In this document: one piece after another, positions 28,917 to 37,599 of the stretch
How positions within the stretch are numbered: position 1 is the first letter of the stretch
Layout: every line of letters starts with the position of its first letter
Assembly (NCBI GenBank): GCA_963844805.1
Contig: CAWJPU010000001.1
Span: 124,001-188,000, forward strand
Direction: 5' to 3'
Source of the DNA: JACCZR01 sp963844805
GTDB lineage: Bacteria; Actinomycetota; Thermoleophilia; Solirubrobacterales; Thermoleophilaceae
Length of the DNA: 64,000 nucleotides
The notes under the pieces: generated by a model
What the model was told of the DNA's origin: nothing
Database searches by the model: none
Seen by the model: only the letters and a program-made list of their open reading frames with translations
Made by a program: the position numbers and the translations under genes

Positions 28917-30230
28917 CTAGCGATCGGAATAGCGGCGATCGCGGCCCTTGAAGTCGATCACCACGGGAATCCCCGCCAAGCCGTAGCGCTCCCGGAGCGA
29001 ATTCTCCATGAAGTAGGCGTAGTTTCGGCTGATTAGGCGCCTGTCGTTGACCTGGACCGCGAACCGGGGAGGGCCCTCCTCGAACTGGGTCATGTAGAGA
29101 AGCTTCAGCCGCTTGCCGTGGCGGGCCGGGGGCTCGCGGGCGGCCTGGAGATCGGCGAGGAAGCGGTTCAGCTCGCTGGTGGGGATGCGGGCGGCGGCCA
29201 GGTCGGCCAGGTCGAGGGCCTCCGCGGTGAGCCGGGTCAGCCCCCGCCCCGTGTCGGCCGAGACCGCGAGTACCCGCGGGCGCTGGCGCAGCCGGTGGCG
29301 CACCTTGGCCGTGGCCTCCTCCAGCTCGGTGCGGGTCACGTCCCACTTGTTCAGCGCGACCACCGTGGCGCAGCGGTTGCGCATCGCCATGTCGGCCACC
29401 CGCAGGTCCTCGGTGGTGATCCCCTCGAAGGCGTCGCACACCAGGACCGCCACGTCGGCCCGCTCGGCGGCCCGCTCGGAACGAAGCTGGGCGTAGTAGC
29501 CGACGGTGCCCGCCACCTTCGTGCGCCGGCGCAGGCCCGCGGTGTCCACCAGCACGACGGGCCGGCCCTCGATCTCGACCTCGGTGTCGATCGCGTCGCG
29601 CGTCGTGCCGGCCTGCGGGTTGACGATCACCCGGTCCTCGCCCAGCAGGCGATTCACCAGCGACGACTTGCCCACGTTGGGGCGGCCGATGAAGGCCAGC
29701 CGGGTCGCCTCGGGGCGCTCCGCGCGCTCGGCCCGCAGCTCGGCGGTGACCCGGTCCAGCAGGTCCCCGGTGCCCAGGCCCTGCACCGCGGACACTGCGA
29801 CCGGGTCCCCCAGGCCCAGCGACCAGAAGTCGGCCGCGAGCGAGAGCTGGGCGGGGTCGTCGACCTTGTTCGCGGCCACGGTCACCGGCACCGCGCCGCC
29901 GCGCAGCTCGCCGGCCACCTCGGCGTCGCCCGGCCGCAGGCCCGCCTTGGCGTCCACCACCAGCAGGGCGGCGTCGGCCTCCCCCAGCGCCGCCCGGGCC
30001 TGGGCCTGGACGGCGCGGGCCATGTCGTCCTCGTCGGCCAGGTCGACGCCGCCGGTGTCGACCAGCAGGAAGCGCCGGCCGTTCCACTCGGCCTCCACCT
30101 CCTTGCGGTCGCGGGTCACGCCGGCCTGCTCGTGGACGACCGCCTCGCGGCCGCCGGCCAACCGGTTGACCAGGGTCGACTTGCCCACATTCGGGTAGCC
30201 CACCACGGCCACCTTGGGCAGCGGGCTCAC
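28917..30230 (-). CDS. der: ribosome biogenesis GTPase Der (EngA)
   Basis: 437 residues with two GTPase domains in tandem: GYPNVGKS and DTGG with NKVD in the first, GRPNVGKSS, DTAG and NKWD in the second (from about residue 170). A C-terminal KH-like domain follows, with FAVQVNDRRLISRNYAYF. Der is needed for 50S subunit maturation. The GTG start overlaps the cmk stop by 4 nt (GTGA); cmk-der pairing is usual in actinobacteria. Confidence 0.96.
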   Translation of the reverse strand: MSPLPKVAVVGYPNVGKSTLVNRLAGGREAVVHEQAGVTRDRKEVEAEWNGRRFLLVDTGGVDLADEDDMARAVQAQARAALGEADAALLVVDAKAGLRPGDAEVAGELRGGAVPVTVAANKVDDPAQLSLAADFWSLGLGDPVAVSAVQGLGTGDLLDRVTAELRAERAERPEATRLAFIGRPNVGKSSLVNRLLGEDRVIVNPQAGTTRDAIDTEVEIEGRPVVLVDTAGLRRRTKVAGTVGYYAQLRSERAAERADVAVLVCDAFEGITTEDLRVADMAMRNRCATVVALNKWDVTRTELEEATAKVRHRLRQRPRVLAVSADTGRGLTRLTAEALDLADLAAARIPTSELNRFLADLQAAREPPARHGKRLKLLYMTQFEEGPPRFAVQVNDRRLISRNYAYFMENSLRERYGLAGIPVVIDFKGRDRRYSDR

Positions 30231-30808
30231 CGGCCCGCCAGGGCGACGATGCGCTGCACGACCTCGTCCACCGACAGGCCGGTGGTGTCCACCTCGACCG
30301 CGTCGCCGGCCGCCTTCAGCGGCGAGTGCTCACGGCTCTCGTCCTGCGCGTCGCGCAGGGCCTGGTCGCGCTGCACGGTCTCCAGGTCGGCACCCAGCTC
30401 CTCGGCGCGGCGGCGGGCGCGCTCCTCGGCGCTGGCGATGAGGAACACCTTGAGCTCGGCGTCGGGCGCGACCACCGTGCCGATGTCGCGGCCCTCGGCC
30501 ACCCAGTCGCCGCTGCTCATCAGCTCGCGCTGCTTGTCGACCAGCGCGGCGCGCACGCCGGCGTCGGTGGCGATGCGCGAAGCGGCCTCGCTCACCTCGG
30601 GGGTGCGCAGGTCGGCGGAGTGCGTGTCGAAGCCCAGGTCGAGCTCGCGCGCCCGTTCGGAGGGCACGCCGCCCTCGCGCAGGGTCGCGAGCGCCACCGC
30701 GCGGTACATGGCGCCCGAGTCGAGGTAGGTGAAGCCCAAGGCGTCGGCGGCGGCACGGGCCACGGTGCTCTTGCCGGCCCCGGCGGGCCCGTCGATGGCG
30801 ACGATCAT
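30227..30808 (-). CDS. cmk: cytidylate kinase
   Basis: 193 residues, somewhat shorter than the usual ~220. The P-loop is GPAGAGKST at residues 7-15; LDSGAMYRA binds CMP and EGRDIGTVV follows. It phosphorylates CMP and dCMP to the diphosphates. The missing residues lie between these motifs and the C-terminus, where the CMP-binding insert of long forms is reduced. It starts 9 bp after the aroA stop; aroA-cmk-der is a common order. Confidence 0.93.
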   Translation of the reverse strand: MIVAIDGPAGAGKSTVARAAADALGFTYLDSGAMYRAVALATLREGGVPSERARELDLGFDTHSADLRTPEVSEAASRIATDAGVRAALVDKQRELMSSGDWVAEGRDIGTVVAPDAELKVFLIASAEERARRRAEELGADLETVQRDQALRDAQDESREHSPLKAAGDAVEVDTTGLSVDEVVQRIVALAGR

Positions 30809-30817
30809 GGTCCGAGC

Positions 30818-32119
30818 CTAGGTGCCCAGCAGCGCGCCGAGATCCTCCTCGAAGCCCGGGTAGGAGATGCCGGCGGCCTCCATGCCCTCGACCTCGACGC
30901 CCTCCTCTGAGGCCAGCCCCGCGACGGCGCCGAGCATCGCCATGCGGTGGTCGCCGTGGGCGTCGATGGTGCCGCCGCGCAGGCGCCCGCCGTCGCCGCG
31001 GACGACGAACCCGTCGGGCAACTCCTCGGCGTCGGCCCCCATCGCGGTCAGCGACTCGACCAGGACCGCAATGCGGTCGGACTCCTTGACCCGCAGCTCG
31101 GCGGCGTCGCGCACGACGGTCTCCCCCTCGGCGCAGGCGCCCAGCAGGCCCACGAGCGTGAGCTCGTCGATGGCCAGCGGAATCTCGTCGCCGCCCACCT
31201 CGGTTCCCACCAGCGGCGCGGCGGCCACGTCGAGCTCGCCGACCGGCTCTTCATCGCTGACCGTGCCGGGCTCCTCGAGGTCGCCCAGCAGGACCGCGCC
31301 CATCCGCTCGGCGATGCGGAAGAAGCCCGTGCGCGTCCAGTTCAGGCCGACATCCTGGATGACCACGCGCGAGCGGTCCACCAGCATCGCCGCGGCGGCC
31401 AGGAAGGCCGCAGAGGACGGGTCCCCGGGGACGCTGAGCTCGGACAGCTCGAGCTCGTCCACCGACGAGACCTTCACCGTCCGCCCCTCGCGCTCGAAGG
31501 GCACCCGCGCGAGGCGCATCATGCGCTCGGTGTGGTCGCGGCTGACGCTCGTCTCGGTCAGCTCCGACGTCCCGTCGGTCAGCATCGCCGCGATCAGCAC
31601 GCAGGACTTCACTTGCGCGCTGGCCACGGGCAGTTCGTAGGTGATCGGCTTCAGCTCGGCGCCGGCCACGGTCAGCGGGGGCAGGCGGTCCTCCACGGCG
31701 CTCACGGTGGCGCCCATCATCCGCAGGGGCTCGACCACGCGATCCACCGGCCGGCGGCGGATCGACTCGTCGCCGTCGAGGGTCCACACCCCGCCCGGCT
31801 GCCCCGCCAGCCAGCCGGGCAGGAGCCGCAGCAGGGTGCCGGAGTTGCCCACGTCCAGCCGCCCGCCGGTGGCCTCCAGCGCGGCGTGGAGGCCCACTCC
31901 GCGCACCACCACGTCGTCGCCGCTCTCGTCCACCCCCGCCCCCACGGTCATCAGGGCGTCCAGGGTCGAGCGGGTGTCGGCCGAGCGGAGGTAATTGTGG
32001 ATCGTGACCGGCTCGTCGGCCATGGCGCCGAACAGCGCCGCCCGGTGCGAGATCGACTTGTCCGGCGGCGGCGCGTAGCTACCGCGCAGCGGCCCCGAGG
32101 GCTCGAAACGGCGCGCCAC
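30818..32119 (-). CDS. aroA: 3-phosphoshikimate 1-carboxyvinyltransferase (EPSP synthase)
   Basis: 433 residues. PPDKSISHRAALFGAMA binds shikimate-3-phosphate, LDVGNSGTLLRLLPG is the phosphoenolpyruvate loop, and RVKESDRI plus DHRMAM are the C-terminal signatures. It makes EPSP in the shikimate pathway. GTG 32119 is the start since it overlaps the tyrA stop (TAGTG). LDVGNSGT has Asn-Ser where class I enzymes have NAGT, so the glyphosate-loop type is worth noting but cannot be judged further here. Confidence 0.95.
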   Translation of the reverse strand: MARRFEPSGPLRGSYAPPPDKSISHRAALFGAMADEPVTIHNYLRSADTRSTLDALMTVGAGVDESGDDVVVRGVGLHAALEATGGRLDVGNSGTLLRLLPGWLAGQPGGVWTLDGDESIRRRPVDRVVEPLRMMGATVSAVEDRLPPLTVAGAELKPITYELPVASAQVKSCVLIAAMLTDGTSELTETSVSRDHTERMMRLARVPFEREGRTVKVSSVDELELSELSVPGDPSSAAFLAAAAMLVDRSRVVIQDVGLNWTRTGFFRIAERMGAVLLGDLEEPGTVSDEEPVGELDVAAAPLVGTEVGGDEIPLAIDELTLVGLLGACAEGETVVRDAAELRVKESDRIAVLVESLTAMGADAEELPDGFVVRGDGGRLRGGTIDAHGDHRMAMLGAVAGLASEEGVEVEGMEAAGISYPGFEEDLGALLGT

Positions 32120-33186
32120 TACGCCCGCTGAACCGGGAAGCCCAGCTCTTCGATCAGCTCGGCGGCGCGCCCGGCGCGCTCCTCGCCCGCGATCCAGAGC
32201 GTCATCGCGCCGGTGCGGTTGTCGGAGGCCGGCGCGAGCGCCAGGTCGACGATGTTCAGGTCCGCCCTGCCCAGCGCCAGCGCCACCTGGGCGACGATAC
32301 CGGGGCGGTTGGGCACCGTGAGCTGCAGCTGGTGCACATCCTCGCCGGCGAGGTCGGCCTCCAGCAGGCGGCGGCGGTCGTCGCGTGCGGCGTCGTTCCA
32401 GGAGGCCAGCGCGTCGGGGTCGGCCGAGCGCAGGGAGCCCGCCACCGCCCGCAGCCGCGCGACCGTCTCGTCGATCTCCAGCGCCAGCGTCTCGCGGTTG
32501 GCCATGTAGATGTCGGTCCAGATGCCCGTGTTGGCGCCCGCGACACGGGTCGCGTCGCGGAAACTCGGCCCCACGCGGGGCAGCGGCTCGTTCTCCAGCG
32601 CCAGCGTGCGGGCGGCCTGGGCCACCAGCACGTTGGCCAGTACGTGGGGCAGGTGGCTGACCGTGGCCAGCAGCCGGTCGTGGGTGGCCGCGTCCAGGGC
32701 GATGGCCCGCGCGCCGAAGGAGCGCACGAGGCGGTGCAGGCGCTCCAGCAGCACGCCCGACGAGCGCTCTGACGGCGTCAGGTACCACGCCGCACCCTCG
32801 AAGAGGTCGGCGCGGGCGTTCTCCACGCCGCTGGTCTCGGCGCCGGCCACCGGGTGGCCGCCCACGAAGCGCTCGTCGGCGATCCCACCCACCACGTGGG
32901 CCTTCGTCGAGCCCACGTCGCTGACCACGCAGTCCTCGCCGGCGGCTTCCAGCGCGGCCTGGACCTGCTGGGGCAGCGACCCGACCGGGCCGCAGGCAAA
33001 GCAGGCCTCGGCCCGCTCGAGCGCCTCCTCCAGCGAGCCGGCGACGTGGTCGATGGCACCGCGCTCGCGGGCGGTCTCCAGGCGCTTGGCGCTACGGCCG
33101 AATCCGACCACCTCGCAGCCCTGCTCGCGGGCGGCCATCCCGATCGAGCCGCCGATCAGCCCGACCCCGAGGACCGCGACGCGCAC
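32119..33186 (-). CDS. tyrA: prephenate dehydrogenase with C-terminal ACT-like domain
   Basis: 355 residues. The N-terminal NAD-binding motif is VLGVGLIGGSIG; HPVAGAETSGVENA carries the catalytic His, and HLPHVLAN follows in the helical dimer domain. Residues ~280-355 (LQLTVPNRPGIVAQVALALG and on) resemble an ACT domain, which usually gives feedback control by tyrosine. It converts prephenate to 4-hydroxyphenylpyruvate. The GTG overlaps the stop of the gene before (TAGTG). Confidence 0.93.
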   Translation of the reverse strand: MRVAVLGVGLIGGSIGMAAREQGCEVVGFGRSAKRLETARERGAIDHVAGSLEEALERAEACFACGPVGSLPQQVQAALEAAGEDCVVSDVGSTKAHVVGGIADERFVGGHPVAGAETSGVENARADLFEGAAWYLTPSERSSGVLLERLHRLVRSFGARAIALDAATHDRLLATVSHLPHVLANVLVAQAARTLALENEPLPRVGPSFRDATRVAGANTGIWTDIYMANRETLALEIDETVARLRAVAGSLRSADPDALASWNDAARDDRRRLLEADLAGEDVHQLQLTVPNRPGIVAQVALALGRADLNIVDLALAPASDNRTGAMTLWIAGEERAGRAAELIEELGFPVQRA

Positions 33187-34253
33187 TAGCTACGGCGGGC
33201 CCGGACGGCGCCGGCCAGCTCGTCCAGGACGCGCTCCGTGCTCTCCCAGTCCATGCAGGCGTCGGTGACCGACTGGCCGTAGACCAGCGGCTCGCCCGGC
33301 ACCAGCTTCTGCGCCCCGCCCACGAGGAAGGACTCCAGCATGACCCCCACTATCGCCGCCGAGCCGGAGGCGAGCTGCGCCGAGATGTCGCTCGCCACCA
33401 GCGGCTGGCGCTCGGCGTCCTTTCCGCTGTTGTCGTGCGAGGCGTCGATGATCACGCGCGCGGGCAGGCCGGCGCCGCGGAGCTCGTCCAGGGCCGCATC
33501 CACGGCCGGCGCCGGGTAGTTGGGCGACCCGCGGCCGCCCCGCAGGATGATGTGGCAGTCGGGGTTGCCCGCCGTGTAGAGGATGGCGGGAGTGCCGTCG
33601 GCGTCGACGCCGGCGAAGGCGTGGCGGGCAGCGGCGGCGCGCACCGCGTCCACGGCCACCGTCACATTGCCGTCGGTCCCGTTCTTGAAGCCGACGGGCA
33701 TCGAGAGGCCGGAGCCCAGCTGCCGGTGGATCTGGCTCTCGGTCGTGCGCGCGCCGATCGCGCCCCAGGCCACCGTGTCGGAGATGTACTGCGGGGTGAT
33801 CGGGTCGAGCCACTCGACGCCGACCGGAAGGCCGAGCGAGACGACCTCCAGCAGCAGCCGCCGGGCGATCCGCAGGCCGCGGTTCACATCCCCCGAGCCG
33901 TCGAGGTCGGGGTCGTTGATCAGCCCCTTCCACCCGGTGGTGGTCCGCGGCTTCTCGAAGTACACCCGCATCACGACGCACAGGTCGCCATCCAGCTCGC
34001 GCGCCTTCGCCGCCAGCCGGTGGGCGTACTCCAGCGCGGCCTCGGGGTCGTGGACGCTGCAGGGGCCGACCACCAGCAGCAGCCTGTCGTCGTCGCCGTC
34101 CAGAACGCGCTTGACCTCCTCGCGCCCACGCACCACCTCGTCGGCCAGCTCGTCGGTGAGCGGCAGCTCGCTCAGGATGGTCTCGGGCTCGGCCAGAGGA
34201 ACGACCTGCTCGATGCGCTGGTCGCGGACGTGATCGAGGTGGACCGGCCTCAT
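33186..34253 (-). CDS. aroG: DAHP synthase, class I alpha (AroG type)
   Basis: 355 residues. VVGPCSVHDPEAALEYAHRL, MRVYFEKPRTTTGWKGLINDP in parts, GFKNGTDG and DASHDNSGKD match the E. coli AroF/AroG/AroH type. It condenses phosphoenolpyruvate with erythrose-4-phosphate to DAHP. It directly follows a DAHP synthase of a different subfamily, with ATGA overlap; having both in tandem is unusual. Which amino acid inhibits it cannot be read from the sequence. Confidence 0.94.
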   Translation of the reverse strand: MRPVHLDHVRDQRIEQVVPLAEPETILSELPLTDELADEVVRGREEVKRVLDGDDDRLLLVVGPCSVHDPEAALEYAHRLAAKARELDGDLCVVMRVYFEKPRTTTGWKGLINDPDLDGSGDVNRGLRIARRLLLEVVSLGLPVGVEWLDPITPQYISDTVAWGAIGARTTESQIHRQLGSGLSMPVGFKNGTDGNVTVAVDAVRAAAARHAFAGVDADGTPAILYTAGNPDCHIILRGGRGSPNYPAPAVDAALDELRGAGLPARVIIDASHDNSGKDAERQPLVASDISAQLASGSAAIVGVMLESFLVGGAQKLVPGEPLVYGQSVTDACMDWESTERVLDELAGAVRARRS

Positions 34254-35020
34254 GCCGCGGCCATCATCCCCTGAAGACGCGCCACGTAGGGGCCGAACTC
34301 GTCGCAGCTCAGCGACTGGCGCCCGTCGCAGAGCGCCGCGCCAGGGTCGGGGTGCACCTCCACCATCACTCCGTCGGCTCCCGCCCCGGCGGCCGCCAGG
34401 GACATCGGCTCGACCAGCTCGCGCCGCCCCGCCGCGTGGCTGGGGTCGACCACGACCGGCAGCTCGGTGCGCTCCTTGAGCACCGGCACGGCCATCAGGT
34501 CGAGGGTGAAGCGATACGCGGTCTCGAACGTGCGGATCCCGCGCTCGCACAGGATCACGTCCGGGTTCCCCTCCTGGGTGACGTAGTCGGCGGCCATCAG
34601 CAGCTCGTCGAGCGTGGCCGACAGCCCACGCTTGAGCAGCACGGGCCGCCCGGCGCGGCCGAGCTCGGTCAGCAGGGAGTAGTTCTGCATGTTGCGCGCG
34701 CCCACCTGCACGACGTCGGCCACCTCGGCGACGGCCTCCACGTCCCGCACGTCCAGGGCCTCGGTCACGACGGGGAGCCCGGTGCGGTCGCGGGCCTCGA
34801 CCAGCAGCGGCAGCGCCGCGTGGCCCAGCCCCTGGAAGGAACGCGGTGAGCTGCGCGGCTTGAACGCGCCGCCGCGCAGCAGCGTGGCCCCGGCCTCGCT
34901 GACGCAGTCGGCGGTCTCCAGCAGCGATTCTCGCGATTCGACGGTGCAGGGGCCGGCGATCACGGCGAACCGTTCGCCGCCGACGCTCTGACCCCCTACT
35001 TCCACCTCTCTCGTGTCCAT
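34250..35020 (-). CDS. aroF: DAHP synthase, class I beta (Bacillus/Thermotoga AroF type)
   Basis: 256 residues from ATG 35020: the compact form without an ACT or chorismate mutase extension. FAVIAGPCTVESRESLLE, GGAFKPRSSPRSFQG, VGARNMQNYSLL and VVVDPSHAAGRRELV are the subfamily's blocks. It carries out the same reaction as the gene after it. A ribosome site GAGG (35026-35029) lies 5 nt before the ATG. Upstream, between 35021 and 35159, a short leader peptide and alternative hairpins suggest attenuation by aromatic amino acids. Confidence 0.94.
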   Translation of the reverse strand: MDTREVEVGGQSVGGERFAVIAGPCTVESRESLLETADCVSEAGATLLRGGAFKPRSSPRSFQGLGHAALPLLVEARDRTGLPVVTEALDVRDVEAVAEVADVVQVGARNMQNYSLLTELGRAGRPVLLKRGLSATLDELLMAADYVTQEGNPDVILCERGIRTFETAYRFTLDLMAVPVLKERTELPVVVDPSHAAGRRELVEPMSLAAAGAGADGVMVEVHPDPGAALCDGRQSLSCDEFGPYVARLQGMMAAA

Positions 35021-35093
35021 CTGGTCCTCATCTCTCTGGCGGTCTCCACAGGTCGTGCGGCGCCCAGCAGGGCAGGCGGAAAGGGCTGGACGC
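35021..35093 (-). promoter_or_regulatory. candidate attenuator between leader peptide and aroF
   Basis: CGCCAGA (35041-35035), just before the aroF ribosome site, can pair with UCUGGCG (35110-35104) in the Phe-Trp-Arg codons of the leader; GAGA (35046-35043) can extend this with UCUC (35100-35097). Between them two hairpins exclude each other: CCAGC/GCUGG (arms 35064-35068 and 35085-35089) and GCCC/GGGC (35062-35065 and 35070-35073). There is no T-run, so control would be of translation or rho-dependent. Confidence 0.5.
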
Positions 35094-35159
35094 CTAGAGA
35101 AATCGCCAGAAGGAATACGTGCGCGAAGCCGCGTCGGGCTGTGTGAGATGCGCACGCAT
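35094..35159 (-). CDS. aromatic-rich leader peptide of the aroF operon
   Basis: A 21-codon reading frame, ATG 35159 to TAG 35094, ending in T-Y-S-F-W-R-F-L. The four aromatic residues (Tyr, Phe, Trp, Phe) fall within seven codons at the 3' end, directly before DAHP synthase, exactly where a ribosome would stall if charged aromatic tRNAs were short. The stalled region overlaps one arm of the hairpin described at 35021-35093. A -10-like TACAGT (35168-35173) ends 8 nt before the ATG, so the peptide would be read from a leaderless transcript. No homologue was compared; the call rests on composition, position and pairing. Confidence 0.6.
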   Translation of the reverse strand: MRAHLTQPDAASRTYSFWRFL

Positions 35160-35167
35160 TGCGCGCC

Positions 35168-35173
35168 ACTGTA
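35168..35173 (-). promoter_or_regulatory. -10 box TACAGT of the aroF leader transcript
   Basis: TACAGT lies between the Rieske gene stop and the leader ATG with an 8-nt spacing. No convincing -35 hexamer is seen. Confidence 0.4.
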
Positions 35174-35182
35174 CCGCAGGTA

Positions 35183-36079
35183 TCAGCGCTTGGCGCACAC
35201 CTGGATGCGGCCGTTCTCCTCGCGCACGTCGTACGCGGGCTGCGGCGCGGTGGCCGGTCCCTGCACGACGCCGCCGTCGTCCAGCCGGAACCGGCTTCCG
35301 TGCAAGGGGCACTCGACGCAGCCGTCGACCAGCTCGCCGTCGTTCAGGGGGCCGCCGCGGTGGGTGCAGGTGTTGGCGATGGCGTACACGCGCTCGCCCT
35401 GGCGCACGAGCAGGACCTCGGCGCCCTCGACCGTCGCCACGTGTGGCTCACCCTCCCGAAGCTCGTCCAAGCCCGCGGCGTCGGCCCAGTCTTCCGCGCG
35501 GTCCTCGAAGGCGGTGTGGTCGACGCCGACTCCCTTCACGTAGGACAGGTGGCCGCCCAGGTAGCCGCCGAGGCTCAGGGCGCCGGCCCCGGCCAGCCCG
35601 AGCAGCTTTCCCAGCCCCCGGCTGCCGCCGCGCCTGGCGACCAGCGAGGCGCCGAACAGCGAGATCGCGGTGGCGTTGGAGAGCGCGTGCACCAGGCCCA
35701 CGCGGCTGACCGGCTTGTTGCCCGCCGTCGAGTCGGCCCAGTCCGACCAGCCCGAGAGCGCGGTCGGCCCCGCGGCGAGCAGGCCGGTGAGCACCAGCAG
35801 GTCCGCGGCGTCCTCCGAGTCCTCCCCGCCCACGACGTCGAGCAGGAGGGCGCTTGTCCAGGTCCCAATGGGCACGTCGGAGAGCACCGGGTGGAGGGCG
35901 TGGCCGAGCGGCGTCCCACTCAGCAGGTCCTTCAGCGGCCGGCGGTCGTTGAGCAGGTCGCGCCACTTCTTCGACGTCCAGTCCGCCACGCCGTCCAGGC
36001 CGTCGAACTCCTCGAGCGCCCGTAGGGCCGGAACCGGCGGCGGCTCGGTGGGCTCGGGCGCGGTCCAGGTATTGGTCAT
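35183..36079 (-). CDS. membrane protein with DUF2231 domain fused to a Rieske [2Fe-2S] domain
   Basis: 298 residues. An N-terminal region of ~60 residues leads to a DUF2231-type membrane domain (GHALHPVLSDVPIGTWTSAL, then three or four hydrophobic segments to ~190). Residues ~200-298 are a Rieske ferredoxin domain: CTHRGGPL and CPLHGSRF supply two Cys and two His to the cluster. It is probably a redox carrier at the membrane; partners are unknown. It sits between hisC and the aroF leader, 8 bp after hisC, in an otherwise biosynthetic operon. Confidence 0.85.
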   Translation of the reverse strand: MTNTWTAPEPTEPPPVPALRALEEFDGLDGVADWTSKKWRDLLNDRRPLKDLLSGTPLGHALHPVLSDVPIGTWTSALLLDVVGGEDSEDAADLLVLTGLLAAGPTALSGWSDWADSTAGNKPVSRVGLVHALSNATAISLFGASLVARRGGSRGLGKLLGLAGAGALSLGGYLGGHLSYVKGVGVDHTAFEDRAEDWADAAGLDELREGEPHVATVEGAEVLLVRQGERVYAIANTCTHRGGPLNDGELVDGCVECPLHGSRFRLDDGGVVQGPATAPQPAYDVREENGRIQVCAKR

Positions 36080-36087
36080 GTCCCTCC

Positions 36088-37167
36088 TCAGAGCAGTTCG
36101 TCGAGCGCGGAGAGGAAGCGGTCGTTCTCCGCCCGGGTCCCGTAGGTCACCCGCATGCGCCCCTCTTCCCCGAGAGCGCTGCCCGCACGCACGATCACCC
36201 CTCGCTGGGCCAATCCGCTCACGATCTCCTCCTCGTCGCGGTCCTCGCCGAGGGCCACCCAGGAGAAGTTCGCCTGGCTGTCGGTGGTCTCCAGGCCCCG
36301 CTCGTCGAGCTCGGACTCCACGTACAGCCGCTCGACCGCGTTGAGCTCGACCCGGCGCTCGACCTCGTCCTGGTGCAGGATCGCCTCGGCCGCCGCGGCC
36401 TGGGCGGCGGCGTTGACCGAGAACGGCTGGCGCACCCGGTCCACCGCGAGGCGGAACTGCTCGGAGCCCAGCGCATAGCCGGCGCGCAGGCCGCAGAGCC
36501 CGTAGATCTTGGAGAAGGTCCGCAGCACCACCAGGTTGGAGTGGCGGCGCAGCATGTCCAGCGACTCGTCCGGGTCCTGGACGAGCGAGAACTCCACGTA
36601 GGCCTCGTCCAGGATCACCGCGACGTGCTTGGGCAGCTCGTCCACGAAGGCCTCGATGGCGTCCGGCGGCAGCGCCGTCGCGGTGGGGTTGTTCGGGTTG
36701 CAGATCAGCACGATGCGGGTGGCGTGGTTGACCTCGGTGGCCATCGCCTCCAGGTCGTGCTGCCCCGCGGCGTCCACCGGCACCCGCACGCCGCGCGCGC
36801 CGCTCATGGCCGCCAGGTGCGGGTACATCGAGAACGAGGGCCAGGCGTAGACGATCTCCGCCCCCGGCTCCAGCATCGCCTCGGCGGCGGCGAGCAGGAT
36901 CTCGCACGAGCCGTTGCCGACCGTCACGCGGCCCGGCGCGATGTCGCAGCGCTCGGCGATCCGCCGCCGCATCAGCGTCTTGTCGGGGTCGGGGTAGCGG
37001 TTGAGGTCGTGCAGGGCATTCGCAGCGGCCACCTGCACCTCCTCCAGCGGCCCCCAGGGCGCCTCGTTGGAGGCGAGCTTGACCAGGTGGCCGTCGTAGT
37101 CGTAGGTCTCGGCCGCCGGGTAGGCGGGGATGTCCTCGACGCGGCGGTTGAACTCGATCGGCGTCAT
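36088..37167 (-). CDS. hisC: histidinol-phosphate / aromatic aminotransferase
   Basis: 359 residues of the class I/II PLP aminotransferase fold. LASNEAPWGP at the N-terminus, NPNNPTA, DEAYVEF and TFSKIYGLCGLRAGY with the PLP Lys identify the HisC family. HisC-like enzymes also transaminate phenylpyruvate and 4-hydroxyphenylpyruvate. With chorismate mutase before it and prephenate dehydrogenase after it, the last step of Phe/Tyr synthesis is the likelier job here than histidine synthesis. Confidence 0.88.
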   Translation of the reverse strand: MTPIEFNRRVEDIPAYPAAETYDYDGHLVKLASNEAPWGPLEEVQVAAANALHDLNRYPDPDKTLMRRRIAERCDIAPGRVTVGNGSCEILLAAAEAMLEPGAEIVYAWPSFSMYPHLAAMSGARGVRVPVDAAGQHDLEAMATEVNHATRIVLICNPNNPTATALPPDAIEAFVDELPKHVAVILDEAYVEFSLVQDPDESLDMLRRHSNLVVLRTFSKIYGLCGLRAGYALGSEQFRLAVDRVRQPFSVNAAAQAAAAEAILHQDEVERRVELNAVERLYVESELDERGLETTDSQANFSWVALGEDRDEEEIVSGLAQRGVIVRAGSALGEEGRMRVTYGTRAENDRFLSALDELL

Positions 37168-37180
37168 AGCGAACGCAGCT

Positions 37181-37240
37181 GCGGTGCTCCCTACCTCCGG
37201 TAGGACAGGCGGCCGACCAGCGCTCGGCCTGCGCTCCTCA
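37181..37240 (-). repeat. dispersed intergenic element, copy A
   Basis: 60 nt beginning at the aroH stop codon and ending 13 bp before hisC. GGCCGA-loop-TCGGCC (loop GCGCTGG) and CCTACC-GGA-GGTAGG form two hairpins, followed by GAGCACCGC. It differs from copy B (51237-51296) by only a handful of bases. Confidence 0.75.
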
Positions 37241-37599
37241 CTGGGCCGCCTCCAGGTCGCGGCGCAGCCGGGTGGCCTCGCGCAGGTAGACGTGGCGCGG
37301 CTCGCCGTCCTCGGGCGGGTAGCAGTGCACCAGCAGCCGGATCACGCGCGGCAGCGAGCCGGGGACGGGGATCTCGCGCGTGCACAGCAGCGGCACGCCC
37401 TCCAGGCCGATCCGCCGCGCGGCGACCGCCGGGAACTCGGCGTCCAGGTCGTCGGTGGCGGTGAAGATGCAGCTCACGAGGTCCTCGGCCCGGAGCTTGT
37501 TGCGCTCGAGCACGGCAAGCACGAGCTCCTCGGTGGCCGACAGGATGGCCCCGGACTCGTTGCTCTCGACGGTGATCGCCCCCCGTAGGGCCTGCAGCC

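Noticed and set aside
34292..34400. Additional gene on the plus strand opposite aroF and aroG
   Set aside because: Repetitive Arg/Gly/Ala composition typical of antisense reading of GC-rich codons; no start signal or family match.
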